Below, piece after piece: positions 1 through 10,807 of a DNA stretch of 64,000 nucleotides. Made by a program: the position numbers and the translations under genes. The stretch's first letter is position 1. The number at the start of each line of letters is the position of its first letter. The notes under the pieces are model-generated. The model searched no databases and was not told the origin of the DNA. It was given only the letters and a program-made list of their open reading frames with translations. The stretch spans positions 76,346,213 to 76,410,212 of the forward strand of contig NC_087064.1 in NCBI RefSeq assembly GCF_963678635.1, given 5' to 3'. Source of the DNA: Symsagittifera roscoffensis. Lineage: Eukaryota; Xenacoelomorpha; Acoela; Convolutidae.

Positions 1-1446
1 AATTATAACCTGTACTTCATTTACTTTACAAATGTAATCGACAAAGATAGTCTTAAACAGTTGGCAGAAGCAGATGAGCATGAAGTTGTTAGGGAAGTTC
101 AGGAAGTGTTCGCAGATTTTCTTTGCATGGCTCGACACGTATTCTCTTTCAACATAATTGGGTGCTCGAAAAAGAACAGATGGAAGCACGATGTTTTGCA
201 GCGATGCACATCTGGTTTGACGTCTCTGTTATTAGCTCTGAAAAGATGTCCGGTCATTAGATACCAAGCCAGTTCAGAGATGGCAGATGAATTGGCGAAA
301 TGCGTTGGTAATCTCATCTCTAAAGAGGCTGCGCTGTTTGACTTTCGACACACAGATGTTGCTCCTCTGTTATTAATTCTAGACAGGCGCTTTGATCCTC
401 TGACACCGCTCCTTAACCAATGGACTTACCAAGCTATGGTCCATGAATTGATAGGAATTCACAATAATCGTGTGAATTTGTCATCTGTTCCCAACACTTC
501 AGAGGAACTGAAGGAGGTAGTACTATCAGCAGAGCAAGATGAGTTCTACAGCAAATGCATGTTTATGAATTTTGGAGAAATTGGAAGTCAGATAAAAGAA
601 CTTATGGAAAACTACCAGAAAACTGCGCAAAGTCATCAAAAAATTGAATCTATATCTGACATGAAAACCTTCATAGAAAATTACCCAGCATTCAAAAAGA
701 TGTCAGGCACTGTTGCCAAGCATATAACTCTTGTCGGAGAGCTTTCTCGCTTAGTTCAAGTTAATAACTTGTTGGAAGTGTCCGAAACTGAACAAGAGCT
801 CGCATGTCATTCCAATCATTCGGAAGCCCTACAGCACGTAAAAAAGTTGATCACCAATGATGCAGTAACTGATCTTGATGCAACACGTTTAGTCATGCTG
901 TACACTTTGAAGTATGAACGGCATTCTAGTAACGACATTCCAGGTTTGATAGAACTCTTAAACCGACGCAACGTACCCGAAGAGTTCAGACGGGTAGCGG
1001 CAAGTGTTTTAACGTACAGCAATGCCAGTGTTAATGGAGTCCATCATCAATCTCTATCCGAAAGCCCAGTCGCTGCAACCAGAAGACTACTAAAAGGTTT
1101 AAAAGGAGTAGAAAACATCTACACGCAACATCAGCCGATGTTGAAAGAAATTCTGGAAAACCTTCTACGAGGAAGGCTGAAAGAGTCAGCCTACCCTTAC
1201 AATGGAAACAATCCTGTCCGGGTAGACAGAGTTCGAGATGTAATCGTGTTTGTAGCGGGAGGAGTCACATACGAAGAAGCAAACACAGTTCACACTCTGA
1301 ACTTGGCGAATCCTGATGTCAGAATTATTCTAGGATCGACAAATGTTCACAATACGAAATCTTTCTTCGAAGAAATTGCCGCATCTGTCAGCGACGGAAA
1401 TGCATATGATATTTCGAGGTTTAGAGACTCGGAGAAGTTGACATAA
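1..1446 (+). CDS. VPS45: VPS45, Sec1/Munc18-family vesicle fusion protein (3' part of gene)
   Basis: Sec1/Munc18 proteins bind syntaxin-type SNAREs; Vps45 acts at the trans-Golgi/endosome with syntaxin-16/Tlg2-type partners. The frame is open from base 1 without a start, so the N-terminus (roughly the first 90 residues by the family's usual ~570) lies off the left edge; 481 residues and the stop are present. Family stretches include [14 protein letters not shown], the [13 protein letters not shown] block, [47 protein letters not shown] and the C-terminal [12 protein letters not shown] and [11 protein letters not shown]. No frameshift or stop is seen and the protein ends at the normal family end. 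All 1.4 kb is one uninterrupted exon, so the gene is intron-poor here, or less likely an intact retrocopy. I see no clear AATAAA close downstream. Neighbour: a GPCR gene on the other strand, converging 5.5 kb away. Confidence 0.96.
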   Translation, partial: NYNLYFIYFTNVIDKDSLKQLAEADEHEVVREVQEVFADFLCMARHVFSFNIIGCSKKNRWKHDVLQRCTSGLTSLLLALKRCPVIRYQASSEMADELAKCVGNLISKEAALFDFRHTDVAPLLLILDRRFDPLTPLLNQWTYQAMVHELIGIHNNRVNLSSVPNTSEELKEVVLSAEQDEFYSKCMFMNFGEIGSQIKELMENYQKTAQSHQKIESISDMKTFIENYPAFKKMSGTVAKHITLVGELSRLVQVNNLLEVSETEQELACHSNHSEALQHVKKLITNDAVTDLDATRLVMLYTLKYERHSSNDIPGLIELLNRRNVPEEFRRVAASVLTYSNASVNGVHHQSLSESPVAATRRLLKGLKGVENIYTQHQPMLKEILENLLRGRLKESAYPYNGNNPVRVDRVRDVIVFVAGGVTYEEANTVHTLNLANPDVRIILGSTNVHNTKSFFEEIAASVSDGNAYDISRFRDSEKLT

Positions 1447-1589
1447 ACTCGCCCAGATACGTGGAAATTTAAATTTAAAAATGTATATTTATTGGTGTAG
1501 AAAAATTAATTGTTCTTTTATAAGCTTTCTTTACGCTTGCGGTCAGTAAATCTGTTTTCTCATGGAGGAACTGAGATTTAAAGTTTCGT

Positions 1590-2820
1590 CAACGCAAATT
1601 CAGGTAACTCAAATGAACGACGTAAGAGGTTTAGTTATATATCATATCGCAGCTGCTTCAGTCATGATTTGGACAGCAATTTAAAATTTCAAAAAGAAAT
1701 CTGTGTCGCAAAAAGTTGGCATGTATTATGATCAGAAACCAAAAGAGCTTTTTTTATTATGAAGAACGTTTTTTTTATTAGTGGCTGTTTTAATGTTTGG
1801 AAACCAATTTTCTTAAATAGCAAGATCAATCACTTAGTAAATCTTGGTAAAAAACTGCTTTTGAAAGAACATATAAGAACATATTTTAATGGCTTTTTCT
1901 AGCATTTTTCTACTAAAATTGTTTTTCAGTTTGCTTAATTAACTGTGAATGAAATATATGCCTAATATCTGGCTTTTCATTCAGCTCCTTTTATCAAACG
2001 ACGATGGAAAAAACTACCCTAATTTGAGAAAAATTGTTGTATTTTAAGACTATGGTCGGAACATTCTGTCCCAAGGTTATGGGAAATCTATTTGGTTTAA
2101 AACGCATAAATCGTAGGAGCTCTCAATCCAATAAAGTCACTTCTGCCGAGTTTTTATTAGGACATTTTGCTTAATTGCCTCTGAATGCTGGGAATCGCCA
2201 AATTCAGATTATTGTTTATTTTTAAGTTTCAACGAGTCTGGGCACAAGGGTGCAGCAGGGTTCTTGGCTTTTTGTTCTGACCATTTGAAAATTGGGGAGA
2301 AACTATGTTTTGGTTGTATTTTAGTTTTTTTTCACTTGAAATCAGGAACCACAAATAATCATCGGAATGGGTCGAGTGATATATCATATTGAAGCCCTTT
2401 CAATCGTGATTCGAACGACATTAAAAATTTTCAACTAAGCGTCCCAGTGTTCAGAAACACAGGTTTAAAGCTTTTAGTTTTTTGTCTTAATTCGAGCAAA
2501 TAGAGCAAGCGAGCAGGCTTACAATAGCTTAATTTAAGCAGAGAACTTAGTATCACTCGAGTAAAGTTCGTTTTTTAGCGCCTTTTTGGATTCAAAAACT
2601 CAAAAAAAACTACAAATGTTTTTTTTTGTTAAGTAGTTTTTCGACAAAAATTGCTGTCCATTTTGCTATTTTACTATAGTGTAGAATATGTCTAAGCTCA
2701 GCTTTTTTTGGATACGTTCTTTTATCAAATCACGCAAAATAAACAACGCTTAATTGAAAAAACTTTTTTTGTAATTTTTCAAAGACTACGGTCGCAATAT
2801 TCTGATCTACTTGCACCGTA
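1590..2820. repeat. Dispersed repeat family R2, two diverged copies
   Basis: Blocks here recur elsewhere. The region around 2341-2400 (ATCAGG, then ATCATCGGAA, then GTCGAGTGATAT, then CATATTGAAG) matches, in reverse complement, 58255-58325. The 'ttttatcaaa ... gactatggtcgga' block occurs twice within this stretch. Copies are strongly diverged and carry no ORF I recognise, so the family is unclassified and its ends are not defined. Confidence 0.4.
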
Positions 2821-3774
2821 ACCGACTATCATTGATGCTGTTTGCATTTATTTATTAACTCACGATTGCATCTTTCTAGATCCGTTTCAGACCATTTTGC
2901 CAAAGTTTCGCCTAAATTGGAACCGTTACATACTGTTCAGCAGTCACATATTATCAACTGTGCCAATTAAGCTACAAGGGAAATAAAAAAGGAAACATTA
3001 TGTTACTTAATGATTTGACCAATAGATGACAGAATAGACATTGAAAAGTTTTCTCTTGGGCTGTTCCGCTGAGGAACCCCTGGAACGCGGAAATCCTGAG
3101 GTTTTTGTGACATTTCCAGTTTTTCAAAGACATTCCAGAAAATTTGAATTTAAAATTTATGAAGTATTTTCAAATCAATCTGCTGTTTTTCTAGGACTCG
3201 AACTGCTTTTTTAGTATTATTTTTGGTCAGTTGTTTTACCACTGCTCTTCCAGTAAAAAGGAAAGAAAGACAATGGCAGTGAAGGGAAGAGAAGAAAGCG
3301 AAGCTCTTCAAGAGTCATCAACGTAGTGAATACTCTAATTTGAAATATCACTATTGATCCAGTTTTCTCATATTAGGTGGATGTTGTCAAAAAAAAATGT
3401 CAGTCGTGAATGTTCTTGCTAAATTCATAGAGCTCCAAGGTAATTATTTTTCTGCGAAAATCGAAATTTCAGTTTTAATAAAACAATTCGGTAGTTTTTC
3501 GGTTTGCTTGCGTTCATTGAAATTTTGCAACTGTCTGTCGGCTATGGTTTGATATATAGTAATTGAAATGATAAATTAGACAAGTGAGAAAAACTATATT
3601 TCATAACTTCACACTGAGCAGTCTCAGTTTAATTTAAATTCGAATCAACTGATCAATTACGTGATATCAGTGAAAACCGCATGTCTCCATTTTTTTTAGC
3701 CTAAGGAGATATGAATTTTTCATCTCGAGTCAAACGGAACATATGTAAATTTTATACAAACAAAGCCTTCTCTC

Positions 3775-3830
3775 GGATGGAGGTTCGAACCTGGTCACTC
3801 AGTGACATATGCACTCGACTAACGTCCTTT
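3775..3830 (-). repeat. Possible decayed tRNA-related (SINE head) sequence
   Basis: A perfect B-box-like GGTTCGAACC (palindromic, 3782-3791) lies about 20-30 nt from an A-box-like GTTAGTCGAGTGC read on the minus strand (3811-3823). Spacing is too short for a normal tRNA and no cloverleaf could be closed by eye, so a functional tRNA gene is not claimed. Confidence 0.25.
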
Positions 3831-4103
3831 TTGTTGGGAAAATTGAAAGTTTTTGATGTATTCTTCTCGACACTAAAAGTGAGCTGAGAAATTATTAAGT
3901 GAAATTGTTTTTTAAATTTAAGTCGGTCTACCTTTAATTCCTCGTTTTTCGGGAAACAACAGGGAGTTCCCCCAGGAAACCGATTAGATATTGAAATTCC
4001 AATTTTATCTTTCCCTAACTTGGGAAACATGATGGAAAAAACCAAAGCAAATCTAAATTTGACTATGCGAGATCGTCTTTATACCCGCCAATTTCATCGT
4101 GCT

Positions 4104-4454
4104 AAAAACTTGCGGTTGCTTGTTGAAAGTAGATTGAGCTCGCTCGCTCGTCTGTAAGGGTGGCGCAAAAACACTGACTGCCAAAAAAAGCAATCCGCTT
4201 TAGCTGTGGGAATATTGTTTACCGTGAGTTGAAACTACATCAGAATCGTTTACCTCTTCTCTCCTCTGTACTTGAAAATCTGGAAAGACTTGCTTATTTA
4301 TAAGAGTTAACTAGACGGATGTACTCAGCAGATTTTTCGATATTCGTTAGCAAGTACCATCAATGAAGAAAGACATTTAAAAACTTCATCAATCAATTAC
4401 AAGACGTAGCGAATAAGTTTTTGGTGTCAAACAGCGCTGAGAATTAATCAAGAT
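4104..4454 (+). repeat. Direct repeat copy A (351 bp)
   Basis: Nearly the same sequence as 4612-4962, with scattered substitutions concentrated in the first half; the second half is almost identical. It includes a TATTTATAAGAG promoter-like motif near 4296. No protein was recognised. A SINE lies between the copies. Confidence 0.85.
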
Positions 4455-4466
4455 GGGTTGCTTTTT

Positions 4467-4611
4467 GACTATGGGTTGCTTTTTGTAAAGCGTTCGTGGC
4501 CGAGAGGACAGGGTGTTATACTCCAATTTTCGAGGTCGCAGATTCGAAGCCAATATGTATTAAAGTCTTACCAACTCGAGGCTTAATTCTATTTCTCTTA
4601 TTTCACTTAGT
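4467..4611 (+). repeat. tRNA-derived SINE, copy 1 (3' truncated)
   Basis: RNA polymerase III internal promoter: A box GTGGCCGAGAGG at 4496-4507 and B box GATTCGAAGCC at 4541-4551, as in class-II (Ser/Leu-like) tRNAs. The segment from the leading 'gactatgggttgct' through 'cacttagtaaa' matches 6442 onward. It stops where repeat copy B starts, so the SINE body and tail are missing. Confidence 0.7.
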
Positions 4612-4962
4612 AAAAATTTGCGGTTTGCATGTTGAAAGTGGACTGGGCTCGCTCGCTCGTCTGTAAGGGTTGCGCAAAAACACCGACTACCAAGAAAGCA
4701 ATCCGCTGGAGCTGTGGGAATATTGTTTACCGTGAGTTGATACTACATCAGAATCGTTTACCTCTCCTCTCCTCTCTACTTGAAAATCTGGAAAGACTCG
4801 CTTATTTATAAGAGTTAACTAGACGGATGTACTCAGCAGATTTTTCGATATTCGTTAGCAAGTACCATCAATGAAGAAAGACATTTAAAAACTTCATCAG
4901 TCAATTACAAGACGTAGCGAATAAGTTTTTGGTGTCAAACAGCGCTGAGAATTAATCAAGAT
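4612..4962 (+). repeat. Direct repeat copy B (351 bp)
   Basis: Second copy of 4104-4454, same orientation, 508 bp downstream. The TATTTATAAGAG motif is conserved near 4803. The 60-codon ORF inside (4629-4811) is not open in copy A and is not supported as a gene. Confidence 0.85.
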
Positions 4963-6441
4963 TAAAATTTCCTACTAGTTCAAGAAAATCGAATTGAAAT
5001 AAAAAGTTTCAGGCTAATGTGGGGTTTCTTCACAAAATTGGGCCCATAGTAATCCATTTTGCCTTTTTCCTTTATGCATCTGCCAAAAATACTCTTAAGT
5101 TTTGCTTTAGTCATTATAACAATAACCAAATCATAACAATTGCAAAAATAGCCGATCGATGTGAAAGTTGCACTCAATGTATCGAACAGAGAAATTTAAT
5201 GAATATCTAAAACTTTATCCAAAATGGAAATTTAAAATAATTTGAAATGAAATTCGTTAGTTCAAAGTTATAAATCCATTATTTTTCAATTGGTTATCTT
5301 TGTTCGGTGTATTGCTGGGGTTTTCTGGCTGCTTTTGACTACCTCAAATAAAACTCGTATGGCGTTAAATATGTTTCCCTATTAAGGGCCTTCAAGTGTG
5401 GCGAGAATAATTGGTCTTAGTTTTTCCGTGTTTCTGATCATATTTACGCGAAGATTGATGAAAGCCTGAAATCTCAATTTAATACTATACCACGCTACAA
5501 CATTTTAGCCTCCTTGCATTTTTATCCAACTTAATAGCTTTTTACCAAAAGATAGAAGAAATTGTAAAAAAAAAATTGTAATGCTGTCAATTGAGTATAT
5601 AATTTCGTTCACGCTCATATTTTCACATTGGTTAAGTTTTTGATAGTTTTGAAATCCTTTTTTTTTTCAAACCGTTTTTGCCTGTGGAAATCACGTCACG
5701 CGCCACTTTAAGTGCATTTTTTAAGTGTCAATGATTAGAGTAAAGAGACTTATAAATCGAGTTTATTTTTTTCAGTGAAAAATTTTATTCACTAACCTTT
5801 TTCTAGCTCAACTTTGATTGTTCGCGTTTTGAATAAGATTTTTTTTCATTTCAAATTAATTTGCGTAAAAGAAAGCACATTTTGTTCTAGATTAACAAAA
5901 TTTCAAGTTGCATGAAAAGACATAATTTCTTGTTCCAAATGGATGTTATTTTTCCGAATTTCTAGCAATGTCAAAAAATTATCATTCGATGCAGTTTTCT
6001 TAACTCTTTTTCCTAACTTGGTTAGTTTTATTACACTAGTAGTACCTAAGGTGCAAATACTGGTTCCATTTTTAGTGGCACTTTTACGGCTTTTTGATAG
6101 CATGTGCTTTGACAATCGAATATAAATAAGTTAGCACATTTGATGCATTTGTAATTCATCAATTGAACCGAAAAAAGCTATTTGTTTCAAAAAAACACGA
6201 GTCATAAAAAGTCGATTTCAGAATTTTTCTAGCCCAATTCATCTCGAAAGTTTTTGAAATGCATAATTTATACATAATGTGGCTTTATGTTTTCCAATTT
6301 ATTACATGAAAAGTTAGTGGGGATGCCTTCAGTTTGTTATGTTCCAATTTATTACTTGCCAAGTTTTGTCTATTTGTATTTGGTGTCACTTTGTCTGCAA
6401 CGCATTGGCAATTTTTTAGCATATATAGCTGCTTTATATGT
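4963..6441. other. Intergenic, no gene seen
   Basis: A/T-rich DNA with many homopolymer runs. Short ORFs on both strands overlap each other and resemble no protein. AATAAA on the minus strand occurs near 6298 and 6347 and could serve the GPCR transcript ending beyond 6925; this is inference only. Confidence 0.5.
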
Positions 6442-6640
6442 GACTATGGGTTGCTTATTGTAAAGCGTTCGTGGCCGAGAGGACAGGGTGTTATACTCCA
6501 ATTTTCGAGGTCGCAGATTCGAAGCCAATATGTATTAAAGTTTTACTAACTTGAGGCTTAATTCTATTTCACTTAGTAAAGCGGCTTTTTTGTCGTGTTC
6601 TTGCTAGTTTTTGCGAAGCGCAGCTTCGCCTCTATGTCAT
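6442..6640 (+). repeat. tRNA-derived SINE, copy 2 (longest)
   Basis: A box GTGGCCGAGAGG at 6471-6482 and B box GATTCGAAGCC at 6516-6526. They are followed by a non-tRNA body and a terminal hairpin GCGAAGCGCAGCTTCGC at 6613-6629. The same head-body-hairpin order appears in the diverged copy at 43237-43430. It probably lies in the 3' UTR or just downstream of the GPCR gene, opposite strand. Confidence 0.72.
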
Positions 6641-6924
6641 GAAATTGTCAATCCTAAAAGAACTTGAAGGTTATTTTGTTCGTTAAGACAAGTTTCATAT
6701 GTACATCTGTTGTATATGTTTTTAGAAAGCTAAGTTAGAAAATACTATTAAAAGTTTAACATCGGTATATGTTCAAATCAGGTCAAAAGTTAGACGCAGC
6801 ACTATATCAAGGCAAGAAAAATTTTAACCTGTATGACAAGTTATCTTCATGAAATTCATAAGTCTCATCAAACTAGTCGCATACAATGGGATAGGTAAGT
6901 TATTTGATTTTGCAATGAGTTGTT

Positions 6925-7312
6925 TCAATCGGAGAAACTACAGTACTCGCTGATTGGACTAGTAGCCCCGTAGCTTTCAGTGGAGTCTACGGATAACAGC
7001 CCTTTATTAGCCACAGACCAGTTGCCCTGGATACCGTGTGAGTTCAAGGTCAACTGGTCGCTGTCCTGACTGATCATATTAGTAGTTCCATAATTAGAAC
7101 ACGTTGTCCGCGTGGTGTCCGTAGTGGACACACGATATGTATGATGGTCTGGGTGCAAGTATTGTGAAGTGTGCAGTTTGTGTATCTGCCGCAGTTTCTC
7201 CATGTTACAGCAGAGGAGACACAGAGAGATCTCTTTGAGGAGTTGAATTGAGGCGTTGAATCTGTACCGAAAGTGCCCGAATGAGCTGGCGTAAAGAATC
7301 GGGTTGACCACG
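6925..7312 (-). CDS. Class-A GPCR, last coding exon (end of TM7 and cytoplasmic tail)
   Basis: Rhodopsin-family receptors pass ligand signals to G proteins at the cell surface. This exon starts after a TTTTCAG acceptor (AG at 7314-7313); the C at 7312 completes the split Ser codon left by the donor at 41566. It then reads VVNPILYASSFGHFRYRF: the TM7 NPxxY motif and start of helix 8. A ~100-residue Ser/Thr-rich tail follows, with Cys pairs that could be palmitoylated, ending in a TGA at 6927-6925. Joined to the three upstream exons the coding length is 1323 nt (440 residues) with first exon a, or 1326 nt with first exon b; both are whole codons. The preceding intron is 34,253 bp and contains two LTR elements. 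Subfamily and ligand are not recognised. Confidence 0.9.
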
Positions 7313-9144
7313 CTGAAAAGTTCAGAAATTAATGAAAAACGTTCAGCTGTTTAGAAATTTAATTTGGGTGAATACTCAATTTATTGGCCGTTTAATTTTT
7401 ATAAAAGGGTGTGAATTGTGAGAAGACAATTTTTAAGCTCTCCTTTCATACTCAAAAACAAAATTGGAAAAAGATATGTTTCAGACCTAAGAACACAGCC
7501 AATTTCATATTATTTAAAAAACTAGACGATAATTAGCAAATTCAATCATTCATTCGGAGAGAGCGAGAAATATTTACAGCGAAATCAATTAAATTACGAA
7601 AATAATTTTTTTTCAGTTGCGAGAGCAAGTTTGTCATTGAGTACTAAAAATTTTCCACCGTAAACAACTTTTTTTTTTACAAATTGTAAGTAATTGCGCT
7701 TGCCTTGTTATTGAACCTTCACGACTTTCAGGTTCTTTCCCACTTGGTCTAGAGATACCTTTGCATCCTAAGATCTAATACAGATCACGGAAGGACTTCC
7801 ATTTGTTTGCTAGGGTTTTGTCGGTTTAGTTGCACCTCCATGAATTTTTCTTGTGCTGTAGACAATTAGCATTTTAGTTGTAAATGTTAGTTTGTAATTT
7901 TACAACCCTGACAGTATATTTTCCTATTTCCCCTTTTTGTTTTATTTCCACTTAAAAACGTTATTCGGTCCCAATGGTTGTCTTCAATATTTTGTTTTCC
8001 AATTTGTGACTCCTCCCAGAAGAACAGCGGTATAGAAAGTAATTTGAATAGTTGTGGGGACCAAATTTTTAGTAGACAGGTTTTTTCACATAAAAAGTGA
8101 AACTTAAATCATTTAGCAGACTTTTGGTGACAGCTTTGTGGAGGCAGCAAAAATTGACGTATATTTGATTGACTGAAATAAAATCTGTGGTTGAGCTTCC
8201 CTAATTAAGACAATTGTTTCACGGTTTTTCAACAAAGTTCTAAGCAAAACAAACTAGTTTAACGGCAAACACTGATTCACGCGCAGTGTTCCTCTCGTGT
8301 CTGATGTAAGCGCAACGGAGCAAGCCTATTTTACTTGCCAATGCTGCGTTGGAAGTTATCGTTCTGGCTGTTTAATTGTTTGGAGTCTGCTAAAAGCTGG
8401 TCTTCTGAAAAACCTAGCCCGATTGTTGAAGATAGAAAGGAAGAAAGAATTTTTTCTCCTAAATCAATTTTATACACTATCGTCAAACAATTATTTAGAA
8501 AGACACCATACAATAGCGTAGGAGAGTATAGACGAAGGGCAAAATAGATAGCCACTGAGAACTTACCCTTAAAAGTAAAGATATAAATGTTGCTTGATTT
8601 TAAATATATTCCTAATAATTACTTTTTATAGCTAAAATAATGAAATTCCTACGTTAAGGGAAACCCTAAATTTATCAATATGTCAAGATAAGAGTAAGGC
8701 TGCACTATGATTCCTTATCAAATCATCTCGCCGTGAGCGTAGGTTTAAGTGAAAATAATTAAAACAAAGATTAACAATTTTCCGTGATAAATTTCGAATG
8801 CTCAATCATTCAAAAGAATGAGTTAAAGAGATATCTGAAGTTAAAACCTCGCTCTTTTCAGATTACGACTTTTGCACAATATGACTTATGCAGTAGCAGT
8901 ATAAAGTTAAATCAAAAGAAGTAAAAAAATAACTGTTCTTTGCAGTTTGTTTTCCAAATGTTTCAAAAACACCACTAAGTTTTTAAAAATACAATTTCTC
9001 TGAAAGTATGAAGAATTAGACGCCCATTTTTTCAGGATAGATTAAGAAGCTGAAGCTGAAATGAGCTTAAATTAGTTTTTTACCAGGAGTGCTTCTTTTT
9101 TTTGAGAAAATATTATTGAAATATTTTATTTACGAGATCACTGT
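7313..9144 (-). other. 3' part of the 34-kb last GPCR intron
   Basis: No gene, RNA or clear repeat is seen. Three overlapping short ORFs at 8297-8555 occur on both strands and look like chance. The last four bases (CTGT, 9141-9144) are the left target-site copy of the large retroelement. Confidence 0.6.
9141..9144. repeat. Target-site duplication CTGT, left copy
   Basis: CTGT directly abuts the 5' LTR here and recurs at 28018-28021 directly after the 3' LTR. A 4-bp duplication is usual for many Ty3/gypsy integrases. Confidence 0.9.
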
Positions 9145-9554
9145 TGGAACCTGATCTAAACTACATTTTATGATTGGATAAATTAGATATTTTACCAATG
9201 TAAAGTATTTAATATTAACCAATCATGATCCATCTAACTAACAACCCACTTATTTGTAAGTGCTGAAGTTACTTGTAATTTCAGCACCAGAGAGATTTGA
9301 ATTTAACTTAGAAATTAGTTGGACTCTCCCGAGCACTTCAGCAGCCGCAATAAACCAGTATACCCTAGATCTATTGAGCCTAGCAGAGACTAGTTAAACA
9401 ACCTGAGACTAGATAGTATAAGAGTAAGATTAGGATCGGTATTAGACTAAGAAGTTGCACGAATCTATCCGGCCGAAAATAAGATAGCGTGACGAGCAGA
9501 CGGTGTACCCTATCCGAAATTACTCTATGAGTTAGCCAACTCGGTCCTAACTCA
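9145..9554 (+). repeat. 5' LTR of the large element
   Basis: 410 bp, begins TGGAACC and ends CTAACTCA; matches 27608-28017 base for base as far as I can read. It contains an AATAAA at 9349-9354 that can serve as polyadenylation signal. I could not fix a TATA box. Confidence 0.95.
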
Positions 9555-9556
9555 TC

Positions 9557-9579
9557 TGGTGCGACCATAAGTCTCGAAC
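9557..9579 (+). other. Probable primer-binding site
   Basis: TGGTGCGACCATAAG begins two bases after the LTR, and TGG is the complement of the tRNA CCA end. The reverse complement also carries GTTCGA about 20 nt from CCA, as a tRNA T-arm does, but spacing is one base short of canonical. The same sequence follows the LTR at 60018. The tRNA identity is not assigned. Confidence 0.65.
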
Positions 9580-9641
9580 AAGACCTTAATAGCTTAGAAT
9601 TAACCAAAATAGATTAGAAATTAGACAAAAACATTTACAAA

Positions 9642-9875
9642 ATGTTATACGACAATAATTTAATCGAAATGTCTCTACGACTCAATAGATCAGAGCCAAT
9701 ATTCCGAACCATAACAGAACTACCCGGAATTGGAAGAAGACCTCGAACCAGAGACGACATACGACAAAGTAGAAACTTGCCATATAACTATATGATAGTT
9801 AGGCAAAAACCAGAACAAACTTTTATATTTAGAATATTACTGGCAATGAATTTAGATTTTCATTTGCAAACATAA
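9642..9875 (+). CDS. Small conserved leader ORF (77 residues), function unknown
   Basis: First ORF after the PBS, with ATG in an A-rich context. The product is short and Arg-rich around ELPGIGRRPRTRDD. The homologous ORF at 60102-60347 keeps the frame. Most nucleotide differences over the first 65 codons are silent third-position changes (for example GAC/GAT, ATC/ATT, CCC/CCT, CGA/AGG), with few replacements. This is the pattern expected of a protein under selection, not of an untranslated leader. The C-terminal few residues differ between copies. I recognise no family; it could be an accessory protein, or an exon joined by splicing to a later ORF. Confidence 0.65.
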   Translation: MLYDNNLIEMSLRLNRSEPIFRTITELPGIGRRPRTRDDIRQSRNLPYNYMIVRQKPEQTFIFRILLAMNLDFHLQT

Positions 9876-10807
9876 AACCTTGAAGTTAATCTTCAAAATC
9901 ATTTCAGGCGCTAAACAAAATTATTAATATACAATAACGATTGATAAAAAGATCTAAGATCGTTTTCCTAAAACTGCAGTAATATATACAAAACATGTTT
10001 GAAAAATATTTATTGAAAAATAAAAATAAAAATTAGTAGCATGACAATAAATGGTTAGTAATCATAAATCATCCTGTTGTTCCAGCTCCATCACCTAAAA
10101 CATAACAGCAATCATAAACCCACTAATATCATCAAAACACTAAATCTTTCCTTTACACACATTTAAAATTTTATTAAAACTTAAATTCACTTAATTTTAA
10201 AACCAGATCATCAAGGCTTATCCTTGGATCTTAAATCATTTTCTACTTAATTAAATTTTAAATTTGATCATCAAGGCTTATCCTTGGATCAAACAGAACA
10301 ACTTTGTTCTCCCCCACCCACTTAATTAGTGTCTAACGACCTCAAACGTCGATTCACTACCCAACCCTTTCTAAAGACCTAAGACTAATAGAAATTTTTA
10401 AACAAAACTAATCATTCAAATTAGGATAAATAGTGAAGAACTTCGGTTATTCATCCTTCACTTGACCCCCCCTCTTACCAGACCCAGGATAAATCTTAGA
10501 CTTAGTAAGTTTAAAATAGTATCTAACGAACTACTCGCGTTCTAATTATACCTGAACCTTGTGGATCGATTTACTATTCTCCAACCCTTGAACACAATCA
10601 CTACCCCTAAGTAAGATTAAGTAAGTTAACACCTTAACTTATACTAGCCACGAGAAAGTAAAAAATCATTCTTCGGAATCGATATACTTTTCTCTCCAAC
10701 CCTGAACAAATAGACCCAGGTTAAGCTAACCAAAAAATCGTAAGAACTAACAGTTTAGGAAAATAGAAATCATTTAACAACCTTTTGCATCCGTCATCCT
10801 AAACCTT
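9876..10807 (+). promoter_or_regulatory. Structured leader with serial hairpins, conserved in second copy
   Basis: Two near-identical 25-nt hairpin repeats lie at 10206-10230 and 10266-10290 (GATC...CAAGG/CCTTG...GATC stems). Further hairpins: TAGTG/CACTA with CGAC/GTCG near 10330; GTGAAG/CTTCAC around a C(TTCG)G loop at 10441; GAGAAAGTA/TACTTTTCTC (10652-10694) enclosing ATTC-TTCG-GAAT. CCAACCCT spacers recur between them. The same hairpins occur at 60647-60731 and downstream in the other copy. Likely roles are packaging, dimerisation or internal ribosome entry for the ORF at 10808; this is inference. Confidence 0.5.

Larger units (their letters stand above)
1447..4103. other. Intergenic DNA built from diverged repeats
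   Basis: No gene is seen. About 1590-2820 contains two diverged copies of a dispersed repeat (called R2 here). Hallmarks are an 'agtgatatatcatatt' block (about 2376) and a 'ctatggtcggaacattctg' block (about 2051, diverged copy about 2783). Related blocks occur at 46.9, 50.3-51.7 and 57.8-58.5 kb. The 97-codon minus ORF at 3752-4045 has no recognisable product. Confidence 0.5.

Noticed and set aside
3752-4045. 97-codon minus-strand ORF
   Set aside because: No recognisable product; it includes a tRNA-like B box, consistent with repeat-derived sequence.
4486-4560. Functional tRNA gene
   Set aside because: A and B boxes are present but the arms do not close into a cloverleaf and the sequence is repeated with a non-tRNA body, so it is a SINE head.
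8297-8555. Three overlapping ORFs on both strands
   Set aside because: Mutually overlapping, no domain, inside the GPCR intron.
9557-9579. Assignment of a specific primer tRNA
   Set aside because: The T-arm-like match is one base off canonical spacing and I could not match the acceptor to a tRNA with certainty.
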